Origin: Prorocentrum cordatum | Taxonomy: Eukaryota; Sar; Dinophyceae; Prorocentrales; Prorocentraceae | DNA: 35,000 nt | Direction of reading: 5' to 3' | NCBI GenBank assembly: GCA_963575745.1 | Contig: CAUYUJ010019288.1 | Coordinates: 141,530 to 176,529 of the forward strand | Part shown: piece after piece, positions 12,181 through 21,079 of the stretch | Layout of the letters: each line of letters opens with the position of its first letter | How positions within the stretch are numbered: the first letter of the stretch is position 1 | Translations under genes and position numbers: made by a program | Notes under the pieces: generated by a model | The model's database searches: none | The model's input: only the letters and a program-made list of their open reading frames with translations | What the model was told of the DNA's origin: nothing

Positions 12181-12201
12181 CCGTAGTCACCGCGGCTCAA
12201 A
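12181..12201 (+). other. Spliced-leader-like motif 1
   Basis: Begins CCGTAGTCA and contains GGCTCAA. It matches 15 of 21 positions of the conserved dinoflagellate spliced leader as I know it and is preceded by T, an allowed first base. It shares the CCGTAGTCA and GGCTCAA blocks with 15750-15770. It lies 64 bp before the ATG of the gag-like frame. It may instead be an internal direct repeat of the element. Confidence 0.4.
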
Positions 12202-12265
12202 CATTGCCTGCTTTTGCGTCCCTGCGCGATAGCACGTACCCTTCCGTCGCCACGCTCGACGCACC

Positions 12266-13012
12266 ATGTCGTTTCAAAACGCAGATGTTCGCAGTTTGCT
12301 CGCAGTGGAAAAGGAAGGTGCGGTCGGCGGGGCCGCAGTCGACAAGGTGCTAGCCTGGGTGATGTTCGTGGCGTCAGTGCACGAGTTCCTGGTGGACGCG
12401 CATCCTCTGATGCTTTACGCAGGCACAGCTCGGGCGTTGGCCGAGATGATGGGCTCATCAGAGCCATCCGATTACAGCGATAACCAGATGCGCGTGTTCA
12501 TAATCAGCGGCTTGCAAGCTAACGCTGCTCCATTTGCCAGTGACCAGGCCGAATAATGGAAGACTTCCGTGCTTAAGCCTGCTCACATCAGCTTGGCCTT
12601 GAAGGTTCACAAGAAGGCGCAGTCTTCAGCCGGCCAGGTGGGCCCAACAAGCGCGGCGGACCACACCGCGCAAGCCGTCGCAGAGTGGGCCAAGGTTCAA
12701 AACGCCCAAACCGAGAAGGAAGCCAAGCGTGGGAGCTTCAGCTACAACTTGCACGGCAGGGTCAGCGACGTTGGCCTGCAGTGCGTTTAGAGTGATCTGT
12801 TCCCCAGAGAGGAAGCTTTGATTCGGATGGAGGGCCTGCCGTCGCCCAGAACCGCGAAGGATAAAAGCCGCAAGTTGATCGGCTCTTCGGAAGGCGAGGA
12901 CTTGCTGGCCAGCTTCCGACCAGGTTATTCCAGGACGCTCATTTTGGTGGGCACTGGCCCCATCGAGGACAAGGTCAAAGACGCCTGGAGGCTAAGCGGG
13001 CGCGCGCAATGA
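12266..13012 (+). pseudogene. Gag-like first region of the DIRS-like element
   Basis: One plus frame runs from the ATG at 12266 to a TGA at 13010-13012. It is interrupted by only two stops, TAA at 12554-12556 and TAG at 12788-12790. The predicted peptide is soluble and mixed in composition, with no signal peptide or membrane segment. I do not recognise a named domain. The gag-like call rests on its position directly upstream of the RT region and on the basic, low-complexity tail of the next segment. The first ATG after the upstream spliced-leader-like motif was taken as the start. The TGA that ends this frame overlaps the ATG of the next frame (13009) by four bases, which may be a frame change by decay and not a true gene boundary. 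Confidence 0.45.
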
Positions 13013-13732
13013 AGGGGCGCGTCGGTTTCGCGGGGTTCGCGGTTTTCCGGGGCCATTTGCATGACTGCATCAAGATATTGTTGTCGAAGGTCATCTCGCC
13101 CGTGCAGTGCTGGGCGCATGAGATGCAGCTGGTTCGCCTGTGCGAGGAGCGTGGCGGTGCGAGAATTGCCTTTTATTGCGACCTCTTGCTGCGTCAGAAG
13201 CTCGCCCGCGCCCTGGAGCAGGGACAGGGCGATCATATCGGGGTCCTGCTGTGCAAGCTGGACCGCGACGTCTTGGAGGATGCCGAGTTCAAAGTTTCGC
13301 AGCGCGCCGAGGTGATCGGCCGAGCCACTGGCAAAGGCAAGCCTCTCTATAGACTCTGGTGGAACGGCAGGGAGTACCTCGGATGTGTCCAAGAGCAGCA
13401 AGGGCGCTGTTTCGAACTCCAAGGGGAGCAGCAAGAGCGAGCAGCCTACGGGCGGCAAGCCCGCTTCGAAAGGATCCATGGCGCCCGCTTCGCCAAAGCG
13501 TCGCAAGACTGGCGGATCTTGGGCCAGCGGCGGCCAGCGGCAGGATTGGCAGCACAGAAAATGAGCTGAGGTCGACAGCTCCGCTTTGGAGGTGCCCTCG
13601 GAGGAAGAAGGGCTCTCTGAAGAGTTCAGGGGCGCAGTCGCCGCCGCTGATGGATTCTCTGCTCTCCGTGCCGTTGTGGAATCTCTTTTTAACGATCCTC
13701 GTAGATTGGCGGGCTTGGCCCCCTCTCTCATG
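13009..13732 (+). pseudogene. Gag-like second region and N-terminal polymerase linker
   Basis: From 13009 to about 13320 the frame starting at the ATG gives a helical, charged region with segments such as MQLVRLCEERGGARIAFYC. Coding character then moves to another frame (positions equal to 2 modulo 3). There a Ser/Gly/Lys-rich linker with a basic PKRRKTG cluster, possibly a nuclear localisation signal, continues to about 13560. After a TGA at 13562-13564 the same frame continues as an Ala/Leu-rich segment up to a TAG at 13730-13732. This pattern of basic linker followed by polymerase matches the gag-pol junction of retroelements. The frame change and stops make it a pseudogene. Function is inferred from context only. 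About 250 bp after 13732 is too degraded to assign a frame. Confidence 0.45.
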
Positions 13733-13978
13733 TAGACTGGGCGTTGCGCTTGCCGCTTTGCGCCGGGAGTTTCCCGATCCCCAGGCCGTCCAGGGCGCCA
13801 ATTTCTTGGCGCTGTGCCGACCCTGGTGCAGTTTGCGAGTTCCGACGCCGCCGGGTGGAAAATTGGCGGCACTGCCGACGTGTGACGGCCCCCGTTTGGC
13901 TCGACCAATGCGCGCGTTTGCCTTCGCGCGTCCGCGTCGCCCTGGGACCAGAGCAAAAATTTGGTGTAGTTTGCTGAG

Positions 13979-15697
13979 ATGTTGGAAGCGCGTGGCTCGG
14001 AGGACGCCGGCCCGTCCGCGGCGCCGGCGCAGGGCCTTCCTTTGTGGGATCTCACCCCTGCCATCGGCGCCATGCCAGTCGACGCTGCAGTTGTCCACGC
14101 GTCGCCCGACGACCTGTTGGCGGAGGCTTCCAGTGCCAGCGCGGGCATCTTGCGCAGAACTCCTGGCTCTCGCGCCACGGATCTTGCAGTTGCAAACGCC
14201 CTCCAGGCACGCGCGGCGCCAGAAGCGGCAGCAGGTCAAGCCGAGTGGCGCGACTTGCCAGTTGATCTTGCCGGCGTGGTGCCGTCCCCCCGCTTTGCTG
14301 CAGGCGAAGGCTGGCGTTTTCGAAATGGTCGGTGGCTCCGTGGCGTCCGCGCCATTGACGACCTCGCGGCTTCGGGAATCAATGGCGCGACGGCACTTTC
14401 AGAGCGCGTTGTGCGCGTGACGCTGGATGATTTGGCGGCAGTCGCCCAGTGTCCCAGCGCTGGTGGCGCCGGCGCAGAGGACATCCGCTTCCGCAAGGAT
14501 GACGTCTGCGAGGCATTGATAAATTTGCCTTTGCAGAACAGCCACCTCCCATTTGGAGCTGCTGCGACTCCCGAGTCGGTCGTGGGGGGGCGATTCTTGC
14601 AGCTGCTCTGCTGTCCTTTCGGGGGGCAAACGAGCGTGCATGCGTGGCAGCGCGTGGGCGCGGCATTTCAAGCAATTTTCTTAGGCTTGTTCAGCATTGT
14701 GTATCCTCGCTGCGGGGGTGGTTTTGTTTTCGGCGCAGATGCAGAACAGGCGCGCGCGTGGGCTGACAGCAGAGTTGGCGCCGCGCGATCTGCTAGATTC
14801 GTCATCCAGCACTTGCTGGGATGGCGTCTGGATGCGCAGAATGCAGCCGCGGCTGCTTCCAGTTTTGTTGCGTTAGGTGTGCGCGTGTCTGTCGACGCAG
14901 CAGCAAAGTGTTTGAGTTTCGTTGTGCCCAGTGACGAATGCATGAAGTGGTCAGAGGAAATCGCCCAGGTGCATCAGGGCCAACAGTTGACGCCGGCCCA
15001 CGCTCAGAAGCTAGCGGGCCGGCCCAGCTGGGGAGCCACGGTGGTCTTCGGGAAGGGCGCGTGGGTCTATCTCGCGCCCCTTTTCCGGCACTCGGCGGGT
15101 CGAAGTAATCGCATCCCAAAACGCCTGTTCGAGGCACTTCGGTGGTGGCCGCGATTCCTCCTTTCGCAGCCGTGCAGGGCCGTGCCGCTCGCGCCATCCG
15201 TCAAGCCGCGCCTCGTCGTGTACGCAGACGCGACTGGTGCAGGCACCTTGGCCTGGGTGGCGGTGCTTGGTGGTCGAAAGACGTTCGCCTCGGCGCCGGT
15301 GCCCGGATGGGTCAGGAAATGGGCATGCCCGCGGCGGCAGCAGATCCGCGCGTGGGAGTTGGCAGCTGCGGCGTGTGCTTTGTGGCGCAAGTTCGGATTG
15401 CTTGACGGCCGCGCTGGCCTCGATGTGGTAGTGCTTATATATTCGGCAGCGGCGCTCGGGGCGCTGCTGCGCGGATGTTCCCGGCGGCTGGACTACAGTG
15501 CCGCGGTGGCAGGCATGCGGGTTGCAGCCGCGACCGGCGGCTACTTCTTAGTGCAGTCCGTGTGCCGTCGCATGTAAAAAATTGCTGACTGGCCCACTCG
15601 TGAGGAAAACAAAACCCGCGAGATGGAGCAACTATTCTCTTCTGGGTTTTCCTGGGCCCGCTGGGCCTGGCCGCCCGTTGGTTTTTGGCGCGAATGA
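13979..15697 (+). pseudogene. DIRS-like reverse transcriptase-RNase H, inactivated
   Basis: A 532-codon frame is open from 13979 to a TAA at 15575-15577. The same frame continues for 39 more codons to a TGA at 15695-15697 and includes IADWPTREE, like the conserved segment just after RNase H in this family. Domains in order: RT fingers motif GVRAIDDLAASGIN (residues 122-135); palm motif A with FRKDDV (171-176); motif B CCPFGGQTS (211-219); a thumb-like segment with LTPAHAQKLAGRPSW (337-351); RNase H with Asp416 in VVYADATGAG and Glu460 in IRAWELAAA. Two defects stand out. The YxDD box expected near 241-249 reads VYPRCGGGF, and the third RNase H acidic residue, expected near 488, reads IYS. The enzyme would copy element RNA into DNA. 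This copy should be inactive. The ATG follows a TAG nine bases upstream and is probably internal to an older, longer frame. Confidence 0.85.
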
Positions 15698-15749
15698 GAG
15701 AGACCGCGGGGGTGCAGGAAAAGCAGCGAATCATTTTCTTTGCGCGTCT

Positions 15750-15770
15750 CCGTAGTCAGGTTGGCTCAAC
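15750..15770 (+). other. Spliced-leader-like motif 2, abutting an ATG
   Basis: The 21 bases begin CCGTAGTCA and end TTGGCTCAAC. They match 17 of 21 positions of the dinoflagellate spliced leader as I know it and are preceded by T. The next base is the A of the ATG that opens the recombinase frame. A pyrimidine-rich stretch lies just upstream. Read plainly, this could be a relic of a trans-spliced mRNA end captured in DNA. The alternative is an internal repeat shared with 12181-12201. Confidence 0.5.
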
Positions 15771-17297
15771 ATGGCACTCGAGGTCATCGGCCGCAAGCGT
15801 GCGCGATGGGAGCAAGGCGATGCCGCTGGCGACCTGGCTGCTCCCAGCGACGGAGGGGGCCCGTGCGCGGCCCGAGAGGTTGCGCCACCTGCCCTGGGAG
15901 AGTGGTTCGCCTCGGTGCTCCGGCGCGCACCTGTGCGAAGCCACCCGGGGCCGCCAGGCTGCATTCTTCTTGCTCTCGCCGCAGGAGGCGCGGTCAACGG
16001 CGGCGAGTTCGTTGACGCGAGTCAGCGCGAGCTGCGGGTGGTGTGGCCGTGCCTCGCGGAGCTGTCTGGTGAGTTTTTGGTTGCCCTGTCCTCGCAGTGG
16101 CGCGCCCCTGCGTCGCTGGCTGCTAGGGCCGCCGTCCAGGGCGCTGCCGAGACACCGGTGCGGGAGGCGGGCGCGTCGCCAGCGGGGCAGGCCATGGCCG
16201 GAGCGGCTCTGGCGGCCCTGGGCTTTCTTTTTGCAGCCCGCCTTCGAGGGGCATTTTTGGGTACGAAGGCGTTGGCCGACGCAATGCAGGCATTGGGGCG
16301 CGTTACTCCTGAACAGTGACAAATTGCGTGGTCGGCGCGTCGCGGGGGCGCCCCGGGCAACCCGCGAGAGCGTGCTTCGCGGATGCGGGGCAGCATGTCT
16401 CATCTCGACGCCGCGGAGGAGCTGCTGGGGCGCGAGCTCGCTGGTTGGCATCGCAAAGTGCGCATCTGCAGTGCGGTTGTGGGGCCAGGTTGCCGTGCCT
16501 CGGCGCGGCGCCGTGGCCGCCGACCGAGCCCGTTCTGGGTGCCTTCGCGTTCGCCGTGCAGAACGGGGTACTGCGCCCAGGTTCGGGCGCCCCTCAGATT
16601 GCTTCGGATGTTTCGGGGGCGCCTGGAAGTCGCGCCCAGCTTGGCGCGGGGTGCAGTCGAGGCTGCGGCGGCCATTCGGCGTTTCCGGGCGCGGGCCGCA
16701 GCGCGGGAGACCCGCGGCCTGGCGGTGCGCGTGCGGGGCGTACTTTTGGATCCACTCGTGGCAGGCTCGTTCGTAGTCGCCCCGCTCTTCTGTCTGCGGT
16801 TCGCTTCGGAGGCGGCGCCGTCGGAGAGCGACGGGGTGCATTCGAAGGTCGTGCTGTCCATCGACAAGGGGCTCCCCAATGTCTCCCTGTATTTCCACAG
16901 GAGCAACGTGTACGCGGAGACTGTGGTTGTTTCGAGGCGCTGTGTTTGTTCGCTCCAGACTTGGCAGCTTTGCGGAATTTGCATTCTCCACCGCCGCGCC
17001 GGGCAAGGCCGGGTATTCCCGGGTTTGTCCAACAGGGTAGCGTCGGCCACGCTGAAGAAGACATCGGCGTTGGCGCTTGGTTTTGAGCGCGCAGCAGAGT
17101 GAGGCGCGCACGCGTTCCGCAGAGGCTGGGCAGATGAATGCTTGGCGGCGGGGGGCGTGCCGGCGCTCTTCCACAGTGGAGGGTGGCGTAGCGTGGCCGC
17201 TTTCCGTTATGCATTAATACCGTCTAGGGATGCAGTGACTGCCGCAGAGTGGCCAGTTGACTTTTCAGATTCATCTGCTTCGGGCAGAGCGCCTTGA
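15771..17297 (+). pseudogene. Tyrosine recombinase of the DIRS-like element, inactivated
   Basis: A single frame is open from the ATG at 15771 to a TGA at 17295-17297, interrupted only by TGA codons at 16317-16319 and 17100-17102. The C-terminal part carries tyrosine recombinase signatures: an arginine in LRFASEA (codon 16797-16799), HAFRRG directly after the second stop (His 17109-17111, Arg 17118-17120), GGWRS with Trp at 17184-17186, and a candidate nucleophile Tyr in FRYA at 17208-17210. The intervening Cys-containing segment SRRCVCSLQTWQLCGIC resembles the Cys-rich stretch I associate with recombinases of dinoflagellate elements. The first ~180 codons show no clear domain and may be partly out of frame. 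The enzyme would integrate circular element DNA by strand exchange. Both stops being TGA is notable, but the RT and gag-like regions carry TAA and TAG as well, so this does not indicate a reassigned code. Confidence 0.8.
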
Positions 17298-17483
17298 GCG
17301 CCGGGAAATGTAGAATCAGGGGCGGGGGGCCCCGAGTGCGAGCATTCCATGTGTTTGTTGTCGCTCTGGTCCTGGATAATCAAGGGTTTGCTTGAGGGCC
17401 GGGGGTCCCGCGACCTGCCTATTGCGCCGTCTGCGTTGCTGGCAGCGTCGGCGGCGTGGTTCGTTATTGTAGTGCCGTCGCCT

Positions 17484-17540
17484 CGACTACACGTAAGAGT
17501 GACCCTTCGCCGGAGTGACCTGTGGTGCTGGCCCAAAGGG
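17484..17540 (+). repeat. Inverted-repeat element family M1, end fragment
   Basis: Starts CGACTACACGTAAGAGTGAC and continues CCTTCGCC.GAGTGACC.GTGGTGC. The same ~45 bp end is found at 26041 (same strand) and at 22580-22624 (reverse complement). Only one end is recognisable here. Confidence 0.7.
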
Positions 17541-17802
17541 GGTCGGTGATTTTTCCTTTGGAATGAGCTCGACCTCGCGTCGGCACCCGCATCGCGCGAT
17601 TACGTTCGCATCTGAGCGCGCCAGGTTCGGGCCCGCCTCTTGCAATCGACAGCAACGCATACGCGTCGCACCCTGCAGTTTGCATTGGTTACCCGGGGGG
17701 GGCTGGTCGACCAGGCGGCGCGTTTTCCGGCCCAGGGCAAATCCAGAATTCCAGCCCAAATCTGACAACGTCTGGCTTGACTATCATTGGAGATCTTTGG
17801 AA
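17541..17802. other. Unique sequence, no gene recognised
   Basis: No motif is recognised. This may be a decayed interior of an M1 element or unrelated sequence. Confidence 0.4.
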
Positions 17803-17832
17803 TACACATATATATACATATTAAATCATATA

Positions 17833-17893
<61 letters not shown>

Positions 17894-17910
17894 CTTATAT
17901 ATACATATAT
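17803..17910. repeat. (TA)n microsatellite
   Basis: Long TA run with a few ACAT and GTGT variants. On its right side it abuts GC palindromes at 17918. Confidence 0.95.
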
Positions 17911-17917
17911 GGGAGAT

Positions 17918-17937
17918 CCCGGGCCCCGGGCCCCGGG
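17918..17937. repeat. GC palindrome next to (TA)n
   Basis: CCCGGGCCCCGGGCCCCGGG is a perfect 20 bp palindrome only seven bases after the TA run. Similar TA/GC-palindrome junctions occur near 19610, 20813 and 22277-22400. Confidence 0.85.
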
Positions 17938-17999
17938 CCGGAACCTCCCTTGTATATAGGGTGCGGCCCTCTCCCGGGGCGCCCTTCCGGCGGCCCCCG

Positions 18000-19190
18000 C
18001 GCGTTCCAGCCCGCCCAAGAGGGCTCCAGGAGCGCCGAGAGAACCCCAGGATCGCTTCAAGACCGCCAAAGATCGCTTCCAGAAGGGTCAAGAGGCGCTC
18101 AAACCGCCCCAAGAGGCCTTCAAGAGGCCCCCCACGAGCGCCCCGGGAGACCAAAATAGCCCCATTCCCTTCGTAAAACGTACATTTTTACGATATCAGC
18201 TCCCTTAGCTGTCGGAGCGGCCAGAAAGCCCCACGAGGCGCCCAAGGACGCTCCAGGACGACTGAGGACAGCCCCAAGACGGCCCAGGAGGGCCTCCCGG
18301 GACGCTCCTCCGGCGGCCCCCGGGCTGCCCAGTCCGCCCAAGAAGGCTCCAAGAGCGCCGAGAGAACCCCAGGATCGCTTCAAGACCGCAAAAGATCGCT
18401 TCCAGAAGGGCCAAGAGGCCATCAAACCGCCCCAAGAGGCCTCCAAGAGGCCCCCCAAGAGCGCCCCGGGAGACCAAAATGGCCCCATTCCCTTCGTAAA
18501 ACGTACATTTTTAGGATATCAGCTCCCTTGGCTGTCGGAGCGGTCCGAAAGCCCCACGAGGCGCCCTAGGATAGCCCGAAGACAGCCCAGGAAGGCCTCC
18601 CGGGACGCTCCTCGGGCGGCCCCCGGGCCTCCCAGTCCGCCAAAGAACGCTCCAAGAGCGCCGAGAGAAGCCCAGGATCGCTTCAATACCGCCAAAGATC
18701 GCTTCCAGAAGGGACAAGAGGCCATCAAACCGCCCCAAGAGGCCTCCAAGAGGCCCCCCAAGAGCGCCCCAGGAAACCAAAATGGCCCCATTCCCTTCGT
18801 AAAACGTACATTTTTAGGATATCTCATCCCTTGGCTGTCCGAGTTGTCAGACAGCCCCAGGAGGCGCCCAAGGACTCCCCAGGACGCCTGAGGACAGCGC
18901 TAAGAGGGCCTAGGAGGGCTTCCTGGGACGCTCCTCGGGCGGCCCCCGGGCCTCCCAGTCCGCCCAAGATGGCCCAAGAGACTTCCCGGTCGCCCCGAGA
19001 GGGCCCCCGGAGCGCTCCGATACGGCCCAACATGGCCTCCAGAAGGGCCACGAGGCCGTCAAGACGCCCCAAGAAGGCTCCAAGAGGCCTTCCAAAAGGG
19101 CCCCGGGAGCCAAAACTTACTCCATTCCTTTCGTACCACGTATCCAACTTATTCCAAAAGCCCCAAGAGGCGCCCAAGGGCGCCCCAAGA
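18000..19190 (-). repeat. Phased repeat family, four-copy ~300-330 bp tandem block
   Basis: Units of CCAAGAGGCC / CCAAGACGGC type, i.e. the family in reverse orientation, are interrupted four times by a conserved AT-rich spacer. The spacer contains CCCATTCCCTTCGTAAAACG, or a diverged form of it, at 18161, 18484, 18787 and 19121, giving spacings of 323, 303 and 334 bp. The first three copies also share GATATC near the spacer end. Minus-strand frames reading Leu-Leu-Gly-Arg repeats are by-products. Confidence 0.88.
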
Positions 19191-19239
19191 CAAGCTTGGG
19201 AATGAGGCCTCGCACGAACGTCAATGCATGGAGTCTGCC

Positions 19240-19440
19240 AGGACGGTGGGAGGAGGAGGGATGAGGAGCAGGAGGGAGGGGGAGGACGGGGAGAGAGGAG
19301 GAGGAAGAGGAGGAGGAGGGAGGAGGAAGAGGAAGAGGCTGGAGGGAGTGGGAGAAGAGGAAGAGGAGGAGCTGCATGACGAGGACAAGGAGGGGTTGGA
19401 GGAAGAGGAGGTGCATGAGGAGCACGAAGAGGGGTTGGAA
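19240..19440 (+). repeat. GGA/GAA-rich purine tract
   Basis: Imperfect GGA, GAA and GGAGG units over about 200 bp. Confidence 0.9.
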
Positions 19441-19689
19441 CAATTGGCAAAGCTCGATCGAAGCGGGGGAGGAAAACGAGAATGACCGGGAGGCGGGCCA
19501 GGCGGTGCAAGGAGGGAGCGCAGGGGCGGATGGGGAGGGGAATATCCACGCTAAGGGACACACTCACAAACACACTCACACACGCATACTGTTACATACT
19601 TATACATATAACGGGGGACCGGGTCCGGGGGCCCGGGGCCGGCGCCCCGACCACAAATGTGGGTTCCGGGGGCCCCGGAGGCTCGTCGG
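19441..19689. other. Spacer with CA/TA repeat and GC palindromes
   Basis: A CACA/TACA stretch (about 19556-19612) is followed at once by GC-rich inverted words (GGACCGGGTCC, CCGGGGGCCCGG). This is the same kind of junction as at 17910 and 20813. Confidence 0.6.
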
Positions 19690-20250
19690 GGCTTGCCGGA
19701 GGCCTCCCCCGTCAGACAAGACGGCCCAATAAGCGCCCAAGACGGCCCAAGAAACTTCCAAGAGGCCTCCAAGAGGCCTCCAAGAGGCCTCCAAGAGGGC
19801 TCCAAGATGCTGAAGATGGCCTCCAGACGTCCAAGGACGCCCCCAAGACGCCCCAAGAAGCCTCCAACATGCGTCCCAAGAGGGCCCATAGACGCAAAAA
19901 TTGGCTTATTCCTTTCGTAAAACCTACGTTTTTCACGAAGTTGCCTTTTTGGCTTTCCGACGTGACAGGACGGCCCAAGAGGCGCCCAAGACCGCCCCAA
20001 GAGGGCCCAAGAAGCTTCCAAGAGGGCCCCAGGACAGCCCAAGAGGGCCCCAAGACGGCCCAAGAGGCGCCCAAGATGGCCCCAAGACGGACCCAAGAGG
20101 GGGCCCAGAGGGGGACCACGAACCGCAGGCTCGAGCCTTCCGCCCCAAGAGGCCGCCAGGAGGTCCCAAGGAGGCCCCTCAAGAGGCCCCAGGAGACCCT
20201 CAAGAGGCCCAAAGGAGGCCCCGAGAAGCCCCAAATCGGCCCTCAAAATG
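19690..20250 (-). repeat. Phased repeat family, block 4 with anchor spacers
   Basis: CCAAGA-type units at about 10-11 bp spacing. An AT-rich spacer (about 19890-19970) contains CTTTCGTAAAACCTACG, like the 18 kb block. About 150 bp further on is the other conserved anchor, GGGACCACGAACCGCAGG (about 20112-20130), which is the reverse complement form of the GTTCGTGTTCCCTC anchor at 27.9 kb. Confidence 0.85.
20092..20239 (-). repeat. 148 bp duplicated segment, copy 1
   Basis: It matches 20496-20643 at identical length, differing mainly in a short internal stretch of CCAGGAGG / CCAGAAGG units. Confidence 0.92.
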
Positions 20251-20462
20251 CTTCGAACCTGCTTCCAGGAGGCCCCCGACAGGTTCAGAGGCTCCCGAGA
20301 AGCTACGTCAAACTCCCAGCGAGCGGCCGGACGAGGCCCCCCAAAAAATCCCGAGAGGGTTCCAGTATTTGTATCCTTCAGCGCTCTCTGGCCTTCTTCC
20401 CCCTGCCCCCTTCCCTGCGACTTTCGTTGACTCAAGCTCGCCTCCTCTCCATTTCCTCTCTC

Positions 20463-20494
20463 TGCTTCTCTCTCTCTCTCTCTCTCTCTCTCTT
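20463..20494 (+). repeat. (CT)n microsatellite
   Basis: A TC dinucleotide run directly before copy 2 of the 148 bp segment. Confidence 0.93.
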
Positions 20495-20495
20495 G

Positions 20496-20643
20496 CCCAA
20501 GAGGGGGCCCAGAGGGGGACCACGAACCGCAAGCTCGAGCCTTCCGCCCCAAGAGGCCGCCAGAAGGCCGCCAGAAGGCCCCTCAAGAGGCCCCAGGAGA
20601 CCCCCAGGAGGCCCAAAGGAGGCCCCGAGAAGCCCCAAATCGG
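20496..20643 (-). repeat. 148 bp duplicated segment, copy 2
   Basis: Second copy of 20092-20239 in the same orientation. It includes the CCACGAACCGCA anchor of the phased-repeat family. Confidence 0.92.
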
Positions 20644-20668
20644 GCCCGAGAAGCCCCAGATCGGCCCG

Positions 20669-20687
20669 GTATATGATGTATATGATA

Positions 20688-20743
<56 letters not shown>

Positions 20744-20758
20744 TATATATAATATATA

Positions 20759-20805
<47 letters not shown>

Positions 20806-20812
20806 TATCATA
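20669..20812. repeat. (TA)n microsatellite
   Basis: About 140 bp of TA with rare AATAT and GATATGA variants. Confidence 0.95.
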
Positions 20813-21075
20813 TACCGGGGTACCGGGGGCCAGGGCCCCAGGCCGGGACACCCTCCCGCATTCTCCCCCCCCCCGCCGTAACCCACTTTGCCCCCAGGCG
20901 TCCAGAGGCTCTTTTGCGCCCCCGGAGGCGTCCACCATGTGCACGGCTTACCGGGGTACCGGGGGCCAGGGCCCCGGACCGGGACACCCTCCCGAATTCC
21001 CCCCCCCCGTAACCCTTTTTGCCCCCGGGCGTCCGGAGGCTCTTTTGCGCCCCCGGAGGCGTCCACCACGGCTTC
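20813..21075 (+). repeat. Two-copy ~136 bp tandem repeat beside (TA)n
   Basis: TACCGGGGTACCGGGGGCCA begins at 20813 and again at 20949. Each copy continues through a C-run of about 9-10, a GTAACCC word, then GGCTCTTTTGCGCCCCCGGA and GGCGTCCACCA. The head of each unit is palindromic (GGGTACC; GGGGCC.GGGCCCC). Confidence 0.9.
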
Positions 21076-21079
21076 CGGG

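Larger units (their letters stand above)
12181..17297 (+). mobile_element. Decayed DIRS-like (tyrosine recombinase) retrotransposon
   Basis: Three successive plus-strand regions give the order expected for DIRS/Ngaro-type elements: a gag-like region (12266 to about 13730), reverse transcriptase-RNase H (13979-15697) and tyrosine recombinase (15771-17297). At least six internal stops and two or three frame changes break them, and key catalytic residues are missing, so the copy is dead. Spliced-leader-like motifs lie in front of the gag-like and recombinase frames (12181-12201 and 15750-15770). I could not identify the split direct or inverted terminal repeats that such elements carry, so the boundaries given are those of recognisable content only. 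Confidence 0.8.

Noticed and set aside
12925-14239. 417- and 316-codon minus-strand frames opposite the DIRS-like element
   Set aside because: They lie antisense to recognised gag-pol sequence and have no motifs of their own.
13359-14420. 353-codon plus frame overlapping the gag-pol region
   Set aside because: It is Arg/Pro/Ala-rich and overlaps frames with clear linker and RT motifs. It is a shadow, though a short part near 13740-13830 might be a shifted piece of polymerase.
15771-17297. TGA read as an amino acid, since both recombinase stops are TGA
   Set aside because: The neighbouring gag-like and RT frames carry TAA and TAG stops as well, so ordinary decay explains all of them.
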